Assembly: GCA_020635535.1 (NCBI GenBank)
Contig: JACJZP010000004.1
Span: 140,657-204,656, forward strand
DNA from: Flavobacteriales bacterium
GTDB lineage: Bacteria > Bacteroidota > Bacteroidia > UBA10329
Length of the DNA stretch: 64,000 bases
Direction: 5' to 3'
This document shows, in pieces, positions 9,718 to 18,747 of the stretch. Position numbers and translations under genes: made by a program. How positions within the stretch are numbered: position 1 is the first letter of the stretch; every line of letters starts with the position of its first letter. Below the pieces are notes generated by a model. The model had not been told where the DNA came from. It made no database searches and saw only the letters and a program-made list of their open reading frames with translations.

Positions 9718-10212
9718 TTATTTCTTGATTACTCGTTTGACCTGTAGTTTACCACCAAGATCAACTCTCAGAAAGTAAAGCCCGGTTGGCAGTTCCTTCA
9801 TATCCAAGGTGTGTTTACTCGCTCCAGGCTTAATAACTCCTCTCTCAATCAACTTTCCTTGAAGATCCAAAACCTCATAGGGAGCCCCTTCTCTTACCGT
9901 AAACTCAAAATCGAAAACCAGATCTCCCACTACCGGGTTAGGGTAAACTTCAAATGAATTGCCACCATCAGATCCAGAGCCTTCTTCCATGATATCTCCA
10001 TCTTCTCCACCCCCAGACTTGAAAAGCGCCTGAGACCCGACATCCGGTTTTACTGACTTGGCAAAAGACTTTGAATCTTGATCTACGCTTTGACCATAGA
10101 TGTTTCCCTTATCTATCAGTATCCAAACCATTATTAGAATGAGAATGGCTGAGATCCGTACAAGACCCTTAACTGGTCTTCCTTCTTTAAAATCGTTGTA
10201 AATCTTGCTCAT
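9718..10212 (-). CDS. Minimal T9SS type A sorting-domain protein
   Basis: The product has 164 residues. A long positively charged N-region precedes a hydrophobic signal segment (about 20-35, then IYGQ). A roughly 50-residue Gly/Ser/Asp/Glu-rich linker follows (GGGEDGDIMEEGSGSDGG), then a complete type A sorting domain (about 88-164: VYPNPVVGDL, LDLQGKLI, LPTGLYFLRV, final KRVIKK). There is essentially no cargo domain between export signal and sorting domain, which is unusual. An in-frame ATG at 10245 would add 11 residues; I prefer 10212 because the N-region is already long. Function is unknown; it may be a surface-attached linker peptide or the remnant of a larger cargo protein. Confidence 0.75.
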   Translation of the reverse strand: MSKIYNDFKEGRPVKGLVRISAILILIMVWILIDKGNIYGQSVDQDSKSFAKSVKPDVGSQALFKSGGGEDGDIMEEGSGSDGGNSFEVYPNPVVGDLVFDFEFTVREGAPYEVLDLQGKLIERGVIKPGASKHTLDMKELPTGLYFLRVDLGGKLQVKRVIKK

Positions 10213-10245
10213 GTTCTGCTTATTAAATGGTTCAACTTGCTGCAT

Positions 10246-10684
10246 TCTGCATTCTCTATGCTAAAGTTACGGTGGGTGTTCAGCTTCAGCAAACCACCTG
10301 AAGCCGCGTTTTATACACCTCAAAAAGACTGCAATCCCGTTCATTTTCAATTTATCTTATTGATTTTCAACTTATTGTGCTATAAAATCACACCTCTTAC
10401 AATTACACTCCTAAGCCATTTCAACAAATCATCCAAAAATTACACATCAACGGCCTAAAGACTCCTCAACAATTTGTTTAATTACATGTCTAACCGATGA
10501 TTTTGTCGACTTATCTTAAAGGTAAGCAAAATGAAAGAGGCATGAAACAGGCTCAAACAGATGATTTCAGTTCAAGATTAACACGTATGGTTGATGTAAT
10601 TAGAAGAGGAATTCATGCACGTGGCTTGACAATAATTACAGGTCTAACCAATTTTCATCCCACAAAACCGTTAATTTAAATTAC
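10246..10684. other. AT-rich intergenic region without a convincing gene
   Basis: A 439-bp spacer between divergent genes. Two short plus-strand frames here (10237-10458, 10497-10679) have no family features, signal peptide or downstream coupling and look like chance. The 13-mer ATTACATGTCTAA occurs at 10481-10493 and again at 10680-10692, where it contains the start codon of the next gene; the first copy begins a four-codon frame (MSNR, stop). No terminator or RNA gene was seen. Confidence 0.5.
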
Positions 10685-12238
10685 ATGTCTAAGACGTCAT
10701 CAGATAAGGTTTTTCAGCTGATAAGGTCGCTATCCAAAGCGGAAAAGCGGTATTTCAAGGTTTACACGTCTAAGCAGGCTGGCGACAAGAACAATCACCA
10801 GATTCTGTTCGATGCTATCGACCGTATGGAAGACTATGACGAGAACACCTTAAAAAAGAGTTTGCGCAACCCGACCTTGGTTCGTTCGCTTCCAATTGCA
10901 AAAACCCGTCTTTACGATGTAATTCTACGCTCTCTTGATGCTTTCCATTCTAACAGTTCTATAGACGCACAGCTGAAGCGAACATTGCATTGCGCGGAGA
11001 TCCTGTATAAGAAGAGTCTTTACGGGCAGAGTCAAAAACTTCTTGACAGCGCCAAAAAACTGGCCTATAAGTATGACAAGCACACTTCACTATTGGAAAT
11101 CTTCATGTGGGAGAAATTGCTCATAGAGAAAGACAACTACGAGAATATTGGCGATGAGGAGCTGGAAGCAATGATGCATGAGAACACACGCATTACCAAA
11201 CTCATTGAGGTTTACAATGACTTCTGGGGCATTAAGAGTAGGCTGTTCAATATTCTGAACAAGCGCGGAAAAGCGCGCACTGAAGAAGGATTGACCAAGT
11301 TGAAATCGATCATTGATGATACGCTATTGAATCGTCCGAAGGAACACATGTTCCATCAATCGGAATACCTGTACAATCACATTTACAGCGCATACTATTT
11401 CGGTGTGGGAGATTACGCCAATTCATTCAAATACCTGAAGGCAAACGTAGATCACATTGAAGCCAATCTGGACAAATTCCAAGAGGAACCGAACATCTAC
11501 TTCTCCATCCTTACCAATATCGTTTATGTAGCCAGCCAGTTGAAGGATTTTGAAGCCGTATTCTTCTACCTCAAGAAATTAAGAGGGCTTCCGGAAACCT
11601 TGGAGATCAAGAACAATGAAGACCTTGAGATCAAGCTTTTCTCAAGTGCCAACAGTATTGAACTGACCATTTACTTCTTAACTGGAGAGTTTGAAAAAGG
11701 CCTGCATCTGATTCCGCAGATTGAGAACGGCTTGATGCTTTATGAAGATAAATTGAACAGTGTTCGAAAGGCGTTCTTCTACTTCAACATTGCCATTATT
11801 TACTTCGGAGCCAAGAAATACAACGATGCGCTGAAATGGACCAATCGATTGTTGAATGACATTGACATTAACAAGAGCTTGGATATCTACTGTTTCGGTC
11901 AGTTGCTGAACCTGTTGATTCACATCGAACTGAACAACAAGAACCTGCTGCCTTACGCGCTCCGTTCCACACAGCGGTATCTGAACACACGGAACCGCTA
12001 CTTCAAATTCGAGACATCGTTCTTGGATCTGATAAGCAAACTGCTTAAGTCGCCTGATAGGATAACCGAGAACGAACAATACGAGGTATTCCTGGAAAAA
12101 ATGAAAGACCTGAAAGATGATCAGTTGGAAAGCAGTGCTTTCGAATACTTCGACTTCATTTCATGGGCGGAAGCCAAGGCATCTGGCCGCGATTTTGGAG
12201 AGATTGTAAGGGGCAAAGCGGAATTGACAAACGTCTGA
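10685..12238 (+). CDS. Hypothetical helical-repeat (TPR-like) cytoplasmic protein
   Basis: The product has 517 residues with no signal peptide. The N-terminus is basic (SLSKAEKRYFKVY). The rest is almost entirely predicted helix in a repeated pattern resembling divergent tetratricopeptide repeats (for example CAEILYKKSLYGQSQKLLDS and FNIAIIYFGAKKYNDALKWT). Similar proteins of about 500 residues occur across Bacteroidetes without an assigned function; a scaffold role is inference. The gene is monocistronic, with a convergent MerR-type gene abutting its stop codon with no spacer. The ATG lies in a 13-bp sequence duplicated 199 bp upstream. Confidence 0.75.
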   Translation: MSKTSSDKVFQLIRSLSKAEKRYFKVYTSKQAGDKNNHQILFDAIDRMEDYDENTLKKSLRNPTLVRSLPIAKTRLYDVILRSLDAFHSNSSIDAQLKRTLHCAEILYKKSLYGQSQKLLDSAKKLAYKYDKHTSLLEIFMWEKLLIEKDNYENIGDEELEAMMHENTRITKLIEVYNDFWGIKSRLFNILNKRGKARTEEGLTKLKSIIDDTLLNRPKEHMFHQSEYLYNHIYSAYYFGVGDYANSFKYLKANVDHIEANLDKFQEEPNIYFSILTNIVYVASQLKDFEAVFFYLKKLRGLPETLEIKNNEDLEIKLFSSANSIELTIYFLTGEFEKGLHLIPQIENGLMLYEDKLNSVRKAFFYFNIAIIYFGAKKYNDALKWTNRLLNDIDINKSLDIYCFGQLLNLLIHIELNNKNLLPYALRSTQRYLNTRNRYFKFETSFLDLISKLLKSPDRITENEQYEVFLEKMKDLKDDQLESSAFEYFDFISWAEAKASGRDFGEIVRGKAELTNV

Positions 12239-12577
12239 TCAGATGCTGTCACGAAGCTCGATCAAAAAGCTTTTTATCTCCTTCAATCGCTCTACGATCT
12301 CTTCATTCTGAATGGTATCATCCTTGTTGTCGCGAAGCTTCTTTTTGGCTCCATCAAGCGTAAATCCACGCTCCTTTACCAAGTGATATATCACCTTCAG
12401 ATTGTCGACATCTTTCTGAGTAAACAGGCGGTTGCCCTTCTTGTTCTTCTTGGGTTTAAGGATATCGAACTCCTTCTCCCAAAATCGGATCAGGGAAGTG
12501 TTGACATCGAACATGGCAGCCACCTCCCCAATGGAATAATACAGCTTGGTTATGGGCTTTTCCTTGTAAGGTGCCAT
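12239..12577 (-). CDS. MerR-family transcriptional regulator
   Basis: The product has 112 residues. An N-terminal winged helix-turn-helix of the MerR type covers about residues 12-80 (YYSIGEVAAMFDV, RFWEKEF, NRLFTQKDVDNLKVIYHLV), followed by a short helix (about 88-112) suited to dimerisation. There is no metal-binding Cys or drug-binding C-terminal domain, so the effector is unknown. Small MerR proteins of this form are widespread in Bacteroidetes. It lies 9 bp downstream of the M23 peptidase gene in the same direction and is probably cotranscribed. Its stop codon abuts that of the convergent gene. Confidence 0.85.
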   Translation of the reverse strand: MAPYKEKPITKLYYSIGEVAAMFDVNTSLIRFWEKEFDILKPKKNKKGNRLFTQKDVDNLKVIYHLVKERGFTLDGAKKKLRDNKDDTIQNEEIVERLKEIKSFLIELRDSI

Positions 12578-12586
12578 GGTATAGAA

Positions 12587-13558
12587 TTAATCGAAAGACT
12601 GGTTTGACTGTGAAGACAGTTCTATCACCTTCTCATACTCCTCAGGTGAAAGATCATTGAAGAAGAAATTCATCGGATTGATCTTCTCGCCATTCTTGAT
12701 CACCTCATAATGCAAATGCGGTGCTGTACTGGTTCCAGTACTTCCCACATAACCGATAACGTCACCTCGTTTCACCTTTTCCCCTACTCTTACCTTGAAA
12801 CGGCTCATGTGCGCATACAGCGTCTGGTATCCGAATCCATGATCGATAATGATATGATTTCCGTAGCCGCGACCTTTAGAAATAACGTCTTCCACCACAC
12901 CATCGCCCGTAGCATAGATCTCCGTTCCGCGTGGAGCAGTAAAGTCAATTCCAGTGTGGAAGTGACGCACTTTGTAAATAGGATGTATACGCCAGTTGAA
13001 TCCAGAAGCAACACGCGTTAGCTTCTCGTTGGAAACAGGCTGAATGGCCGGTATGCTGGCCAACATTTCCTCTTTGTTCTTAGCAAGAGCAATAACCTCA
13101 TCAAAGGACCGGGACTGAACGACCAACTTCTTGGTCAATTCATCCAATCGCTGAGTAGTACCCACAACAATGTCTGCATTTGGCAGCCGTTCCAGATCCT
13201 TGTACCTGTTAACACCACCAAAACCCGCTTTCCGAACTGAACTTGGAATAGGCTCTGCTTCAAAGATCACCCGATAGATATCATCGTCCTTCTCTTGGAG
13301 TTCGGCCAAAACCTGATCAACACGGGCCATTCGCTTATCAAGGAGCTTATACTGCAACTCCAACTGTGCAATTTCCCTCTTTAGGCGCTTTTCCTTCGGA
13401 CTGTCGAAAAACGTAGTGAAAAGAATGATGACTACCACGGCAAACACAGATGCTCCCGCCAAATACCCGAGAATGCGGAACACACGCTGCTGAACGTTAA
13501 GTTCTACTTTACGGTAGGTAAGTGTTCGTTTGTCAAACTGGAATTTGACCTTAGACAT
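12587..13558 (-). CDS. M23-family membrane-anchored peptidoglycan endopeptidase
   Basis: The product has 323 residues. A single transmembrane helix (about 32-52), a coiled coil (about 55-95) and a C-terminal LytM/M23 zinc metallopeptidase domain (about 190-300) follow in order. The metal-ligand motifs are HTGIDF and HLHYEV, both intact, so it is probably active and not an EnvC/NlpD-type activator. It would cut peptidoglycan cross-bridges in the periplasm while anchored in the inner membrane. I chose the ATG at 13558 over an upstream start that adds 20 residues, because MSKVKFQFD is the usual beginning of this family and a purine-rich AAGGA lies directly before it. It is divergent from alaS. 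Confidence 0.88.
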   Translation of the reverse strand: MSKVKFQFDKRTLTYRKVELNVQQRVFRILGYLAGASVFAVVVIILFTTFFDSPKEKRLKREIAQLELQYKLLDKRMARVDQVLAELQEKDDDIYRVIFEAEPIPSSVRKAGFGGVNRYKDLERLPNADIVVGTTQRLDELTKKLVVQSRSFDEVIALAKNKEEMLASIPAIQPVSNEKLTRVASGFNWRIHPIYKVRHFHTGIDFTAPRGTEIYATGDGVVEDVISKGRGYGNHIIIDHGFGYQTLYAHMSRFKVRVGEKVKRGDVIGYVGSTGTSTAPHLHYEVIKNGEKINPMNFFFNDLSPEEYEKVIELSSQSNQSFD

Positions 13559-13684
13559 TCCTTCTTGATCGTTAATTTTGGCCGCGTTTTCAGCATGCGA
13601 GCCGTGCGAATTTAACAAAATTGCTCAACGTGCTATTTTACAAGAACTTAAGGCGAAGAACCTGAAATATAGATCAAACCACCG

Positions 13685-16297
13685 ATGACCAGTAACGAGA
13701 TCCGTCAGAAATTCCTCGATTTCTTTGAATCGAAACAGCACCGAATTGTGCCTTCTGCCCCCATGGTGGTGAAGGACGATCCAACGCTGATGTTCACTAA
13801 TGCGGGCATGAACCAGTTCAAGGATATTTTCCTTGGAAACCGCGCTGCAAAAGATGTTCGCGTGGCAGACACTCAGAAATGTCTGCGCGTTTCCGGCAAG
13901 CACAACGACCTTGAGGAAGTTGGCGTGGATACCTATCACCACACCATGTTTGAGATGCTGGGCAATTGGAGCTTTGGCGATTACTTTAAGAAAGAGGCCA
14001 TTGAATGGGCGTGGGAGCTTTTGGTTGATGTTTACGGACTGGACAAAGACCGACTTTACGCCACCGTTTTTGAAGGTGATGAGGCTGATGGACTGGAGGC
14101 AGATTCTGAGGCTGAGGAGCTTTGGAAAAAGTTCCTACCTGAAAATCGGATACTTCGCGCAAGCAAGAAGGACAACTTTTGGGAAATGGGCGACCAAGGT
14201 CCCTGCGGCCCGTGTTCTGAAGTTCATATTGACCTGCGATCTGATGCAGAACGAAAGGCAAAACCAGGTAGAGAATTGGTCAATGCCGACCACCCACAGG
14301 TTGTAGAAATCTGGAATCTGGTATTCATACAGTTCAACCGAAAGGCTGACGGTTCTCTGGAAAATCTCCCAGCCAAGCATGTTGACACGGGTATGGGTTT
14401 TGAGCGCCTTTGCATGGCATTGCAAGGCAAGACCTCAAATTATGATACCGATGTTTTCGGACCGTTGATAAGTGAGATCTCCAAACTCAGCGGAACGAAA
14501 TACACGTCTTCAGACAGTCAGACCGACATTGCCATTCGCGTGATTGCGGATCACGTTCGTGCGGTTGCTTTCGCCATTGCTGACGGACAGATTCCAAGCA
14601 ACAACGGAGCTGGTTATGTCATCAAACGGATTTTGAGAAGAGCCATCCGGTATGGTTACAGTTTCCTGGGTTTCAAAGCAGGTTTCATCCATAAACTGAT
14701 TCCGACCCTTACCGCGCAAATGGGCGTGGCATTCCCAGAACTGAAGAGTCAGGAACAGCTGGTTACAAAAGTGATCCAAGAAGAGGAAGCATCTTTCCTA
14801 AGAACACTTGATAAAGGAATTGACCGATTCAACAATTACGTTTCTGGCCTGAAAGGGAAGACCATTGATGGCGCTTTTGCTTTTGAACTTTACGATACGT
14901 TCGGTTTCCCAATCGACCTGACAGAATTGATGGCCCGCGAGCAGAACCTCAATGTGGATATTCAAGGTTTTGAGGAAGGCTTACAGCAGCAGAAAGAGCG
15001 TTCTCGGGCTGCTACGGCAACTGAAAGTTCTGATTGGACCGTTCTGAGAAAGGACGACCGCGAAGAGTTTGTGGGCTACGACCTATTGGAAACCGAGGTC
15101 TTCATTACCCGCTACCGAAAGGTTTCAGCAAAAGGAAAAGAGTTCTACCAATTGGTCTTCAACATTACGCCATTCTATGCTGAAAGTGGTGGTCAGGTTG
15201 GAGACACCGGCTACATTGAAGCCGATGGACAGAAGACGTTCATCTTCGATACGAAGAAGGAGAACGACCTTATCATTCATTTCGCGAAAGAGCTTCCCGC
15301 AAATCCAGAGGCCACTTTCAAAGCTGTTGTGAATGCAGAGAAGCGACAAGCAACAGCATTGAACCACTCTGCCACTCACCTACTCCATGCGGTGCTTCGC
15401 GAGGTACTTGGTGAGCACGTGGAGCAGAAAGGTTCGTTGGTCAATCCAGATCATTTGCGTTTCGATTTCTCGCATTTCAGCAAGGTTTCTGATGAAGAGT
15501 TGATTGACATTGAAGCGCGTATTAATGCTAAGATCCGAGAGAATATTCAGCTTGATGAGAAGCGAAATGTCCCACTCAACTCCGCAAAGGAAATGGGCGC
15601 AATGGCCCTGTTCGGTGAAAAGTATGGGGATCTTGTACGGGTCATTACGTTCGATAAGGATTTCTCCGTTGAACTCTGCGGTGGAACCCATGCAAAAGCC
15701 ACTGGAAACATCGGTTTACTGAAAATCATAAGCGAAAGCTCTGTGGCCGCTGGAATCCGAAGGATTGAAGCTGTAACTGGTGAAAAAGCCCTTGAAACAG
15801 TGAATGAAGCTTATGAACAATTCAATGGTTTGAAGCAATTGCTGAAAGTCAAGGATCCGCTGCAAGGAGTTGAACAACTTCAAACCAAGATCAAAGAGCT
15901 TGAGCGCAAAATCGAGGGGCTAAATGCCAAAGCCGCTTCTGGCCTGAAAGACGAACTTCTTGCCAAAGCAGTTGACAAAGGCGATTATAAGATGATCACC
16001 GAAAAAATCTCGCTGGATGATGCAGCTGCCATTAAAAACCTCTGTTTCGACCTGAAGAAAGAATCAGGATTGGTTGCACTGCTTGGCGTGATCTCAAGTG
16101 GAAAACCAGGACTTCATCTCGTGATCTCTGACGACCTTGTGAATTCTAAGGGTTGGAAGGCTGGCGAGTTGATCCGTGAGCTTGCAAAACATATTCAAGG
16201 TGGTGGTGGCGGACAACCAACCTATGCTTCGGCAGGCGGTAATGATGCAAATGGAATTCCGGCTGCACTCAAAGCCTTGCCTGAGTTGCTGAGTTAG
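13685..16297 (+). CDS. alaS: Alanine-tRNA ligase
   Basis: The product has 870 residues, full length for bacterial AlaRS. The class II catalytic core is at the N-terminus (DPTLMFTNAGMNQFKDIFLG). The tRNA-recognition and editing domain carries the zinc-binding HSATH near residue 559 and CGGTH near 665. The C-terminal DHHA1-type domain contains the glycine-rich GGGGGGQPTYASAGG-like loop. The enzyme charges tRNA-Ala and hydrolyses mischarged Ser/Gly-tRNA-Ala. The ATG at 13685 gives the conserved TSNEIRQKFLDFF beginning. The gene diverges from the M23 peptidase across about 126 bp. All key motifs are intact. Confidence 0.97.
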   Translation: MTSNEIRQKFLDFFESKQHRIVPSAPMVVKDDPTLMFTNAGMNQFKDIFLGNRAAKDVRVADTQKCLRVSGKHNDLEEVGVDTYHHTMFEMLGNWSFGDYFKKEAIEWAWELLVDVYGLDKDRLYATVFEGDEADGLEADSEAEELWKKFLPENRILRASKKDNFWEMGDQGPCGPCSEVHIDLRSDAERKAKPGRELVNADHPQVVEIWNLVFIQFNRKADGSLENLPAKHVDTGMGFERLCMALQGKTSNYDTDVFGPLISEISKLSGTKYTSSDSQTDIAIRVIADHVRAVAFAIADGQIPSNNGAGYVIKRILRRAIRYGYSFLGFKAGFIHKLIPTLTAQMGVAFPELKSQEQLVTKVIQEEEASFLRTLDKGIDRFNNYVSGLKGKTIDGAFAFELYDTFGFPIDLTELMAREQNLNVDIQGFEEGLQQQKERSRAATATESSDWTVLRKDDREEFVGYDLLETEVFITRYRKVSAKGKEFYQLVFNITPFYAESGGQVGDTGYIEADGQKTFIFDTKKENDLIIHFAKELPANPEATFKAVVNAEKRQATALNHSATHLLHAVLREVLGEHVEQKGSLVNPDHLRFDFSHFSKVSDEELIDIEARINAKIRENIQLDEKRNVPLNSAKEMGAMALFGEKYGDLVRVITFDKDFSVELCGGTHAKATGNIGLLKIISESSVAAGIRRIEAVTGEKALETVNEAYEQFNGLKQLLKVKDPLQGVEQLQTKIKELERKIEGLNAKAASGLKDELLAKAVDKGDYKMITEKISLDDAAAIKNLCFDLKKESGLVALLGVISSGKPGLHLVISDDLVNSKGWKAGELIRELAKHIQGGGGGQPTYASAGGNDANGIPAALKALPELLS

Positions 16298-16345
16298 GCA
16301 AGTGGGTTAACCATACGTATTGCATATTTTGCCGCAATCAATCTG

Positions 16346-17725
16346 ATGCGACAGAAATTATACCTCTCCAAGGCAATTATCCTTTTGGAACATGTCGGTT
16401 TCCTTGTGCTGGGAATACTGGCCGTTCTGCTTGCCAATGAACGGTTGATTGCAGATTCAGGTTATTACTTCATTCAGGTGGTCAACTCAGAATGGTTCTG
16501 GATTGAACACAACCGTCTTATTCTGGCCCTATCTCAAATAGCTGTTTTGCTCGGCACCTGGGCTGGAATAGGTATGAAAGGACTGATCATTGTCTATTCG
16601 ATTTGGCATGTTCTATTCTTCTATCTGATCTATCTCGTTTCCAAGTTCAAATACCGGAATGGGGCCGCTGGGTTAATTCTGCTTCTTATTCAAACACTTG
16701 GTATGGGTTTCGGCTTTTTTGTTCCAATGTTTGAGTTGTATTACGCAGCCGGATTGATCATACTATTTGACTCTATTCTTTCTGAAGGTCAGATCAAACT
16801 GCCACAGACCTTGCTGCTGGGTATCCTTTCAATCTTCATAGCAAGTGCTCACTTTTTTGCAGTGGCCCTACTCGGTATGGTAATTATTGTTCATGGAATT
16901 GAATCCAGATTCAAACACCTGAGAAGCTATGTTGTCCCAATTCTTGCCATTATCGCAGTGCTGATCTTCAAGAAGTTCAACATTAGTGAGTATGAGCAAG
17001 GCAAGATCGATTGGTTCATAAATGGTCTTCACAATTTCACTTTCTCTGCTGAATACCTGAACAACCTTTCGTCATTCCTCTCCGCGCATTACGTTGATTT
17101 CTTGCTGATCATGGCATTGAATCTTGCTCTGATCGTGTATTCAAGAAAGTGGATGATTTTGGCTGTGTTCATTGGCTCTGTGGTTATCCTAACCGTTATG
17201 GTCACCATCTCCGACCCGTGGTTCCAAGCGTCAAGGTATCAGGAACAGGTTTATTTCCCTCTGATGTTCTTAGCTGCTTATTTCCTTGTTAAATACGGCT
17301 TCGCAAGCAATCACAATTGGTTGAAGCATGGCGCGGTAGCATTGGTTTCTGTTACGTTCTTAATTAGAATCATTGGCATTCAAGAAAAGTCGGAGTGGTT
17401 TACGGGCAGGCTTAACGAGTTACGCGGCCACATTCAGTTAGCTCAAGAACTTGAAGGAACCAAATTCATTGTCAATGAAGCGAAGCTGGAATTTGAACCC
17501 AATTGGTCTTACCCTATCGAGTCGTTGATAATCAGTGCGTCTGAATTTGAGAAAACAGTAACCATCTGCACAGATGCGGACATCAGTTATGATGATAATC
17601 GGACCAAGCTCCTCCCAAATCAGTTTCTATTCAGGCGATGGGAAGTTCATGAATTGTCGGAACTGAACCCAGCATACTTTGAACTTGACAGCTCCGAATA
17701 CCAATTGATTCCTACAGGAAATTGA
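16346..17725 (+). CDS. Multipass membrane protein of unknown function
   Basis: The product has 459 residues: roughly nine or ten transmembrane helices up to about residue 345, then a soluble C-terminal segment of about 110 residues. The topology recalls integral-membrane glycosyltransferase-like or O-antigen-related proteins, but I see no aspartate pair or other catalytic signature in the first loop that would support this. It starts 48 bp after alaS in the same direction and could be read from the same transcript. It ends convergently 5 bp from a PhoD-type gene. The frame and start (ATG with MRQKLYL) are convincing; the function is not known. Confidence 0.75.
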   Translation: MRQKLYLSKAIILLEHVGFLVLGILAVLLANERLIADSGYYFIQVVNSEWFWIEHNRLILALSQIAVLLGTWAGIGMKGLIIVYSIWHVLFFYLIYLVSKFKYRNGAAGLILLLIQTLGMGFGFFVPMFELYYAAGLIILFDSILSEGQIKLPQTLLLGILSIFIASAHFFAVALLGMVIIVHGIESRFKHLRSYVVPILAIIAVLIFKKFNISEYEQGKIDWFINGLHNFTFSAEYLNNLSSFLSAHYVDFLLIMALNLALIVYSRKWMILAVFIGSVVILTVMVTISDPWFQASRYQEQVYFPLMFLAAYFLVKYGFASNHNWLKHGAVALVSVTFLIRIIGIQEKSEWFTGRLNELRGHIQLAQELEGTKFIVNEAKLEFEPNWSYPIESLIISASEFEKTVTICTDADISYDDNRTKLLPNQFLFRRWEVHELSELNPAYFELDSSEYQLIPTGN

Positions 17726-17730
17726 TCGGG

Positions 17731-18699
17731 TCACCAGCCCAATTCTTCAAATTTGATGCGTCTTGAAAACGCCACTTTGCCGCTCAATTTATGAGCTTGA
17801 AGAATAACTGTTTGATTCTTCCAATCAAACAGGAACATGCCGAAATTCCTTCTCAGGTAGCGTGCAATACGGTACGGATTCTTCTCGATCATCACGTTAT
17901 TGGCATGGGTCAGACCACTGCTGGTAAAATCATAGATCGGATATGTCAGGTCTTCCCTTTTCAGCTCAGACAACTCTGCAAAATGGCGGTCACCGGATAT
18001 GAAGATCACACCTCTTACGCCTGTTTCCTTTATCAACCTCAGCATCCGCTCTCTCTCAGAAGGAAAGTGACCCCAAGTTTCAAATGGATGTCGGTCTGAA
18101 ACAAATTGATACCCTGTTCCTACAAGAACAACTTTGGCCTTTGAACTTCGAAACTCCTGCTCAAGCCAATTCCACTGTTCTTCACCAAGAACATCGCCAT
18201 CCGTATCTCTGGCATCCCTGTGGTAGCGACAATCCAGCAGAATCACCTTCACGGAGCTGTCTCCGGAGCCATAATCGTAACTGGTGTAAACCCCTTCTTG
18301 ATTCCAGCGTGGGCTCTTGGCCGGTTCTTCAAAGAACTCCAGAAATACCTGCTGGCTTTCTTTCTTTTTCGGGTACTCCTTACCTCCATCGTTCACGCCA
18401 TAGTCATGGTCATCCCAAGTGGCTATTACGGGAACATTCTCCTTCAGATACCTGTAATTCTGATTATCTCCCAACTGTTGATACTTCTTACGCAGAACCT
18501 CCATGTCTTCTGTATCTCCGTAAATGTTGTCTCCCAGCCAGACCCACAGATCAGGGTGTTCGTCCACAATATTGTTCCAAATGAACTGCTCTCCCAACTG
18601 ATGTCCGCAAGAACCGAAAGCAATTCTATGAACCGTTACCTGAGCCTCTACCGAATGAGTTAGAAGCAGGGCAAGCCAAAAAAATGTGAATCTTAGCAT
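17731..18699 (-). CDS. Exported PhoD-like phosphodiesterase/alkaline phosphatase D, copy 1
   Basis: The product has 322 residues with a signal peptide of about 19 residues (ending VEAQ). Metal-binding motifs of the PhoD-like calcineurin-type metallophosphatase fold are intact: FGSCG, VWLGDNIYGD, TWDDHDYG and SGDRHFAEL. It should hydrolyse phosphodiesters or phosphomonoesters outside the inner membrane, releasing phosphate. It is a paralogue of the gene at 20153-21130; the two share end-to-end order of motifs and the C-terminal ending FSELGW/FEELGW. It is divergent from a secreted alpha/beta hydrolase, with start codons 48 bp apart. Confidence 0.88.
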   Translation of the reverse strand: MLRFTFFWLALLLTHSVEAQVTVHRIAFGSCGHQLGEQFIWNNIVDEHPDLWVWLGDNIYGDTEDMEVLRKKYQQLGDNQNYRYLKENVPVIATWDDHDYGVNDGGKEYPKKKESQQVFLEFFEEPAKSPRWNQEGVYTSYDYGSGDSSVKVILLDCRYHRDARDTDGDVLGEEQWNWLEQEFRSSKAKVVLVGTGYQFVSDRHPFETWGHFPSERERMLRLIKETGVRGVIFISGDRHFAELSELKREDLTYPIYDFTSSGLTHANNVMIEKNPYRIARYLRRNFGMFLFDWKNQTVILQAHKLSGKVAFSRRIKFEELGW

Positions 18700-18747
18700 G
18701 AAACAAAGTTGCTTTTATTTGTTTATGTTGCTCAAACACTTTAGGCC

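Noticed and set aside
10237..10458. A 73-codon plus-strand frame in the spacer
   Set aside because: No start context, no family resemblance, and overlap with the start of the T9SS gene on the other strand.
10497..10679. A 60-codon frame directly upstream of the helical-repeat gene
   Set aside because: It ends 5 bp before the next gene, but shows no signal peptide or motif and no clear ribosome-binding site; it seems a chance frame. A small leader peptide cannot be excluded.
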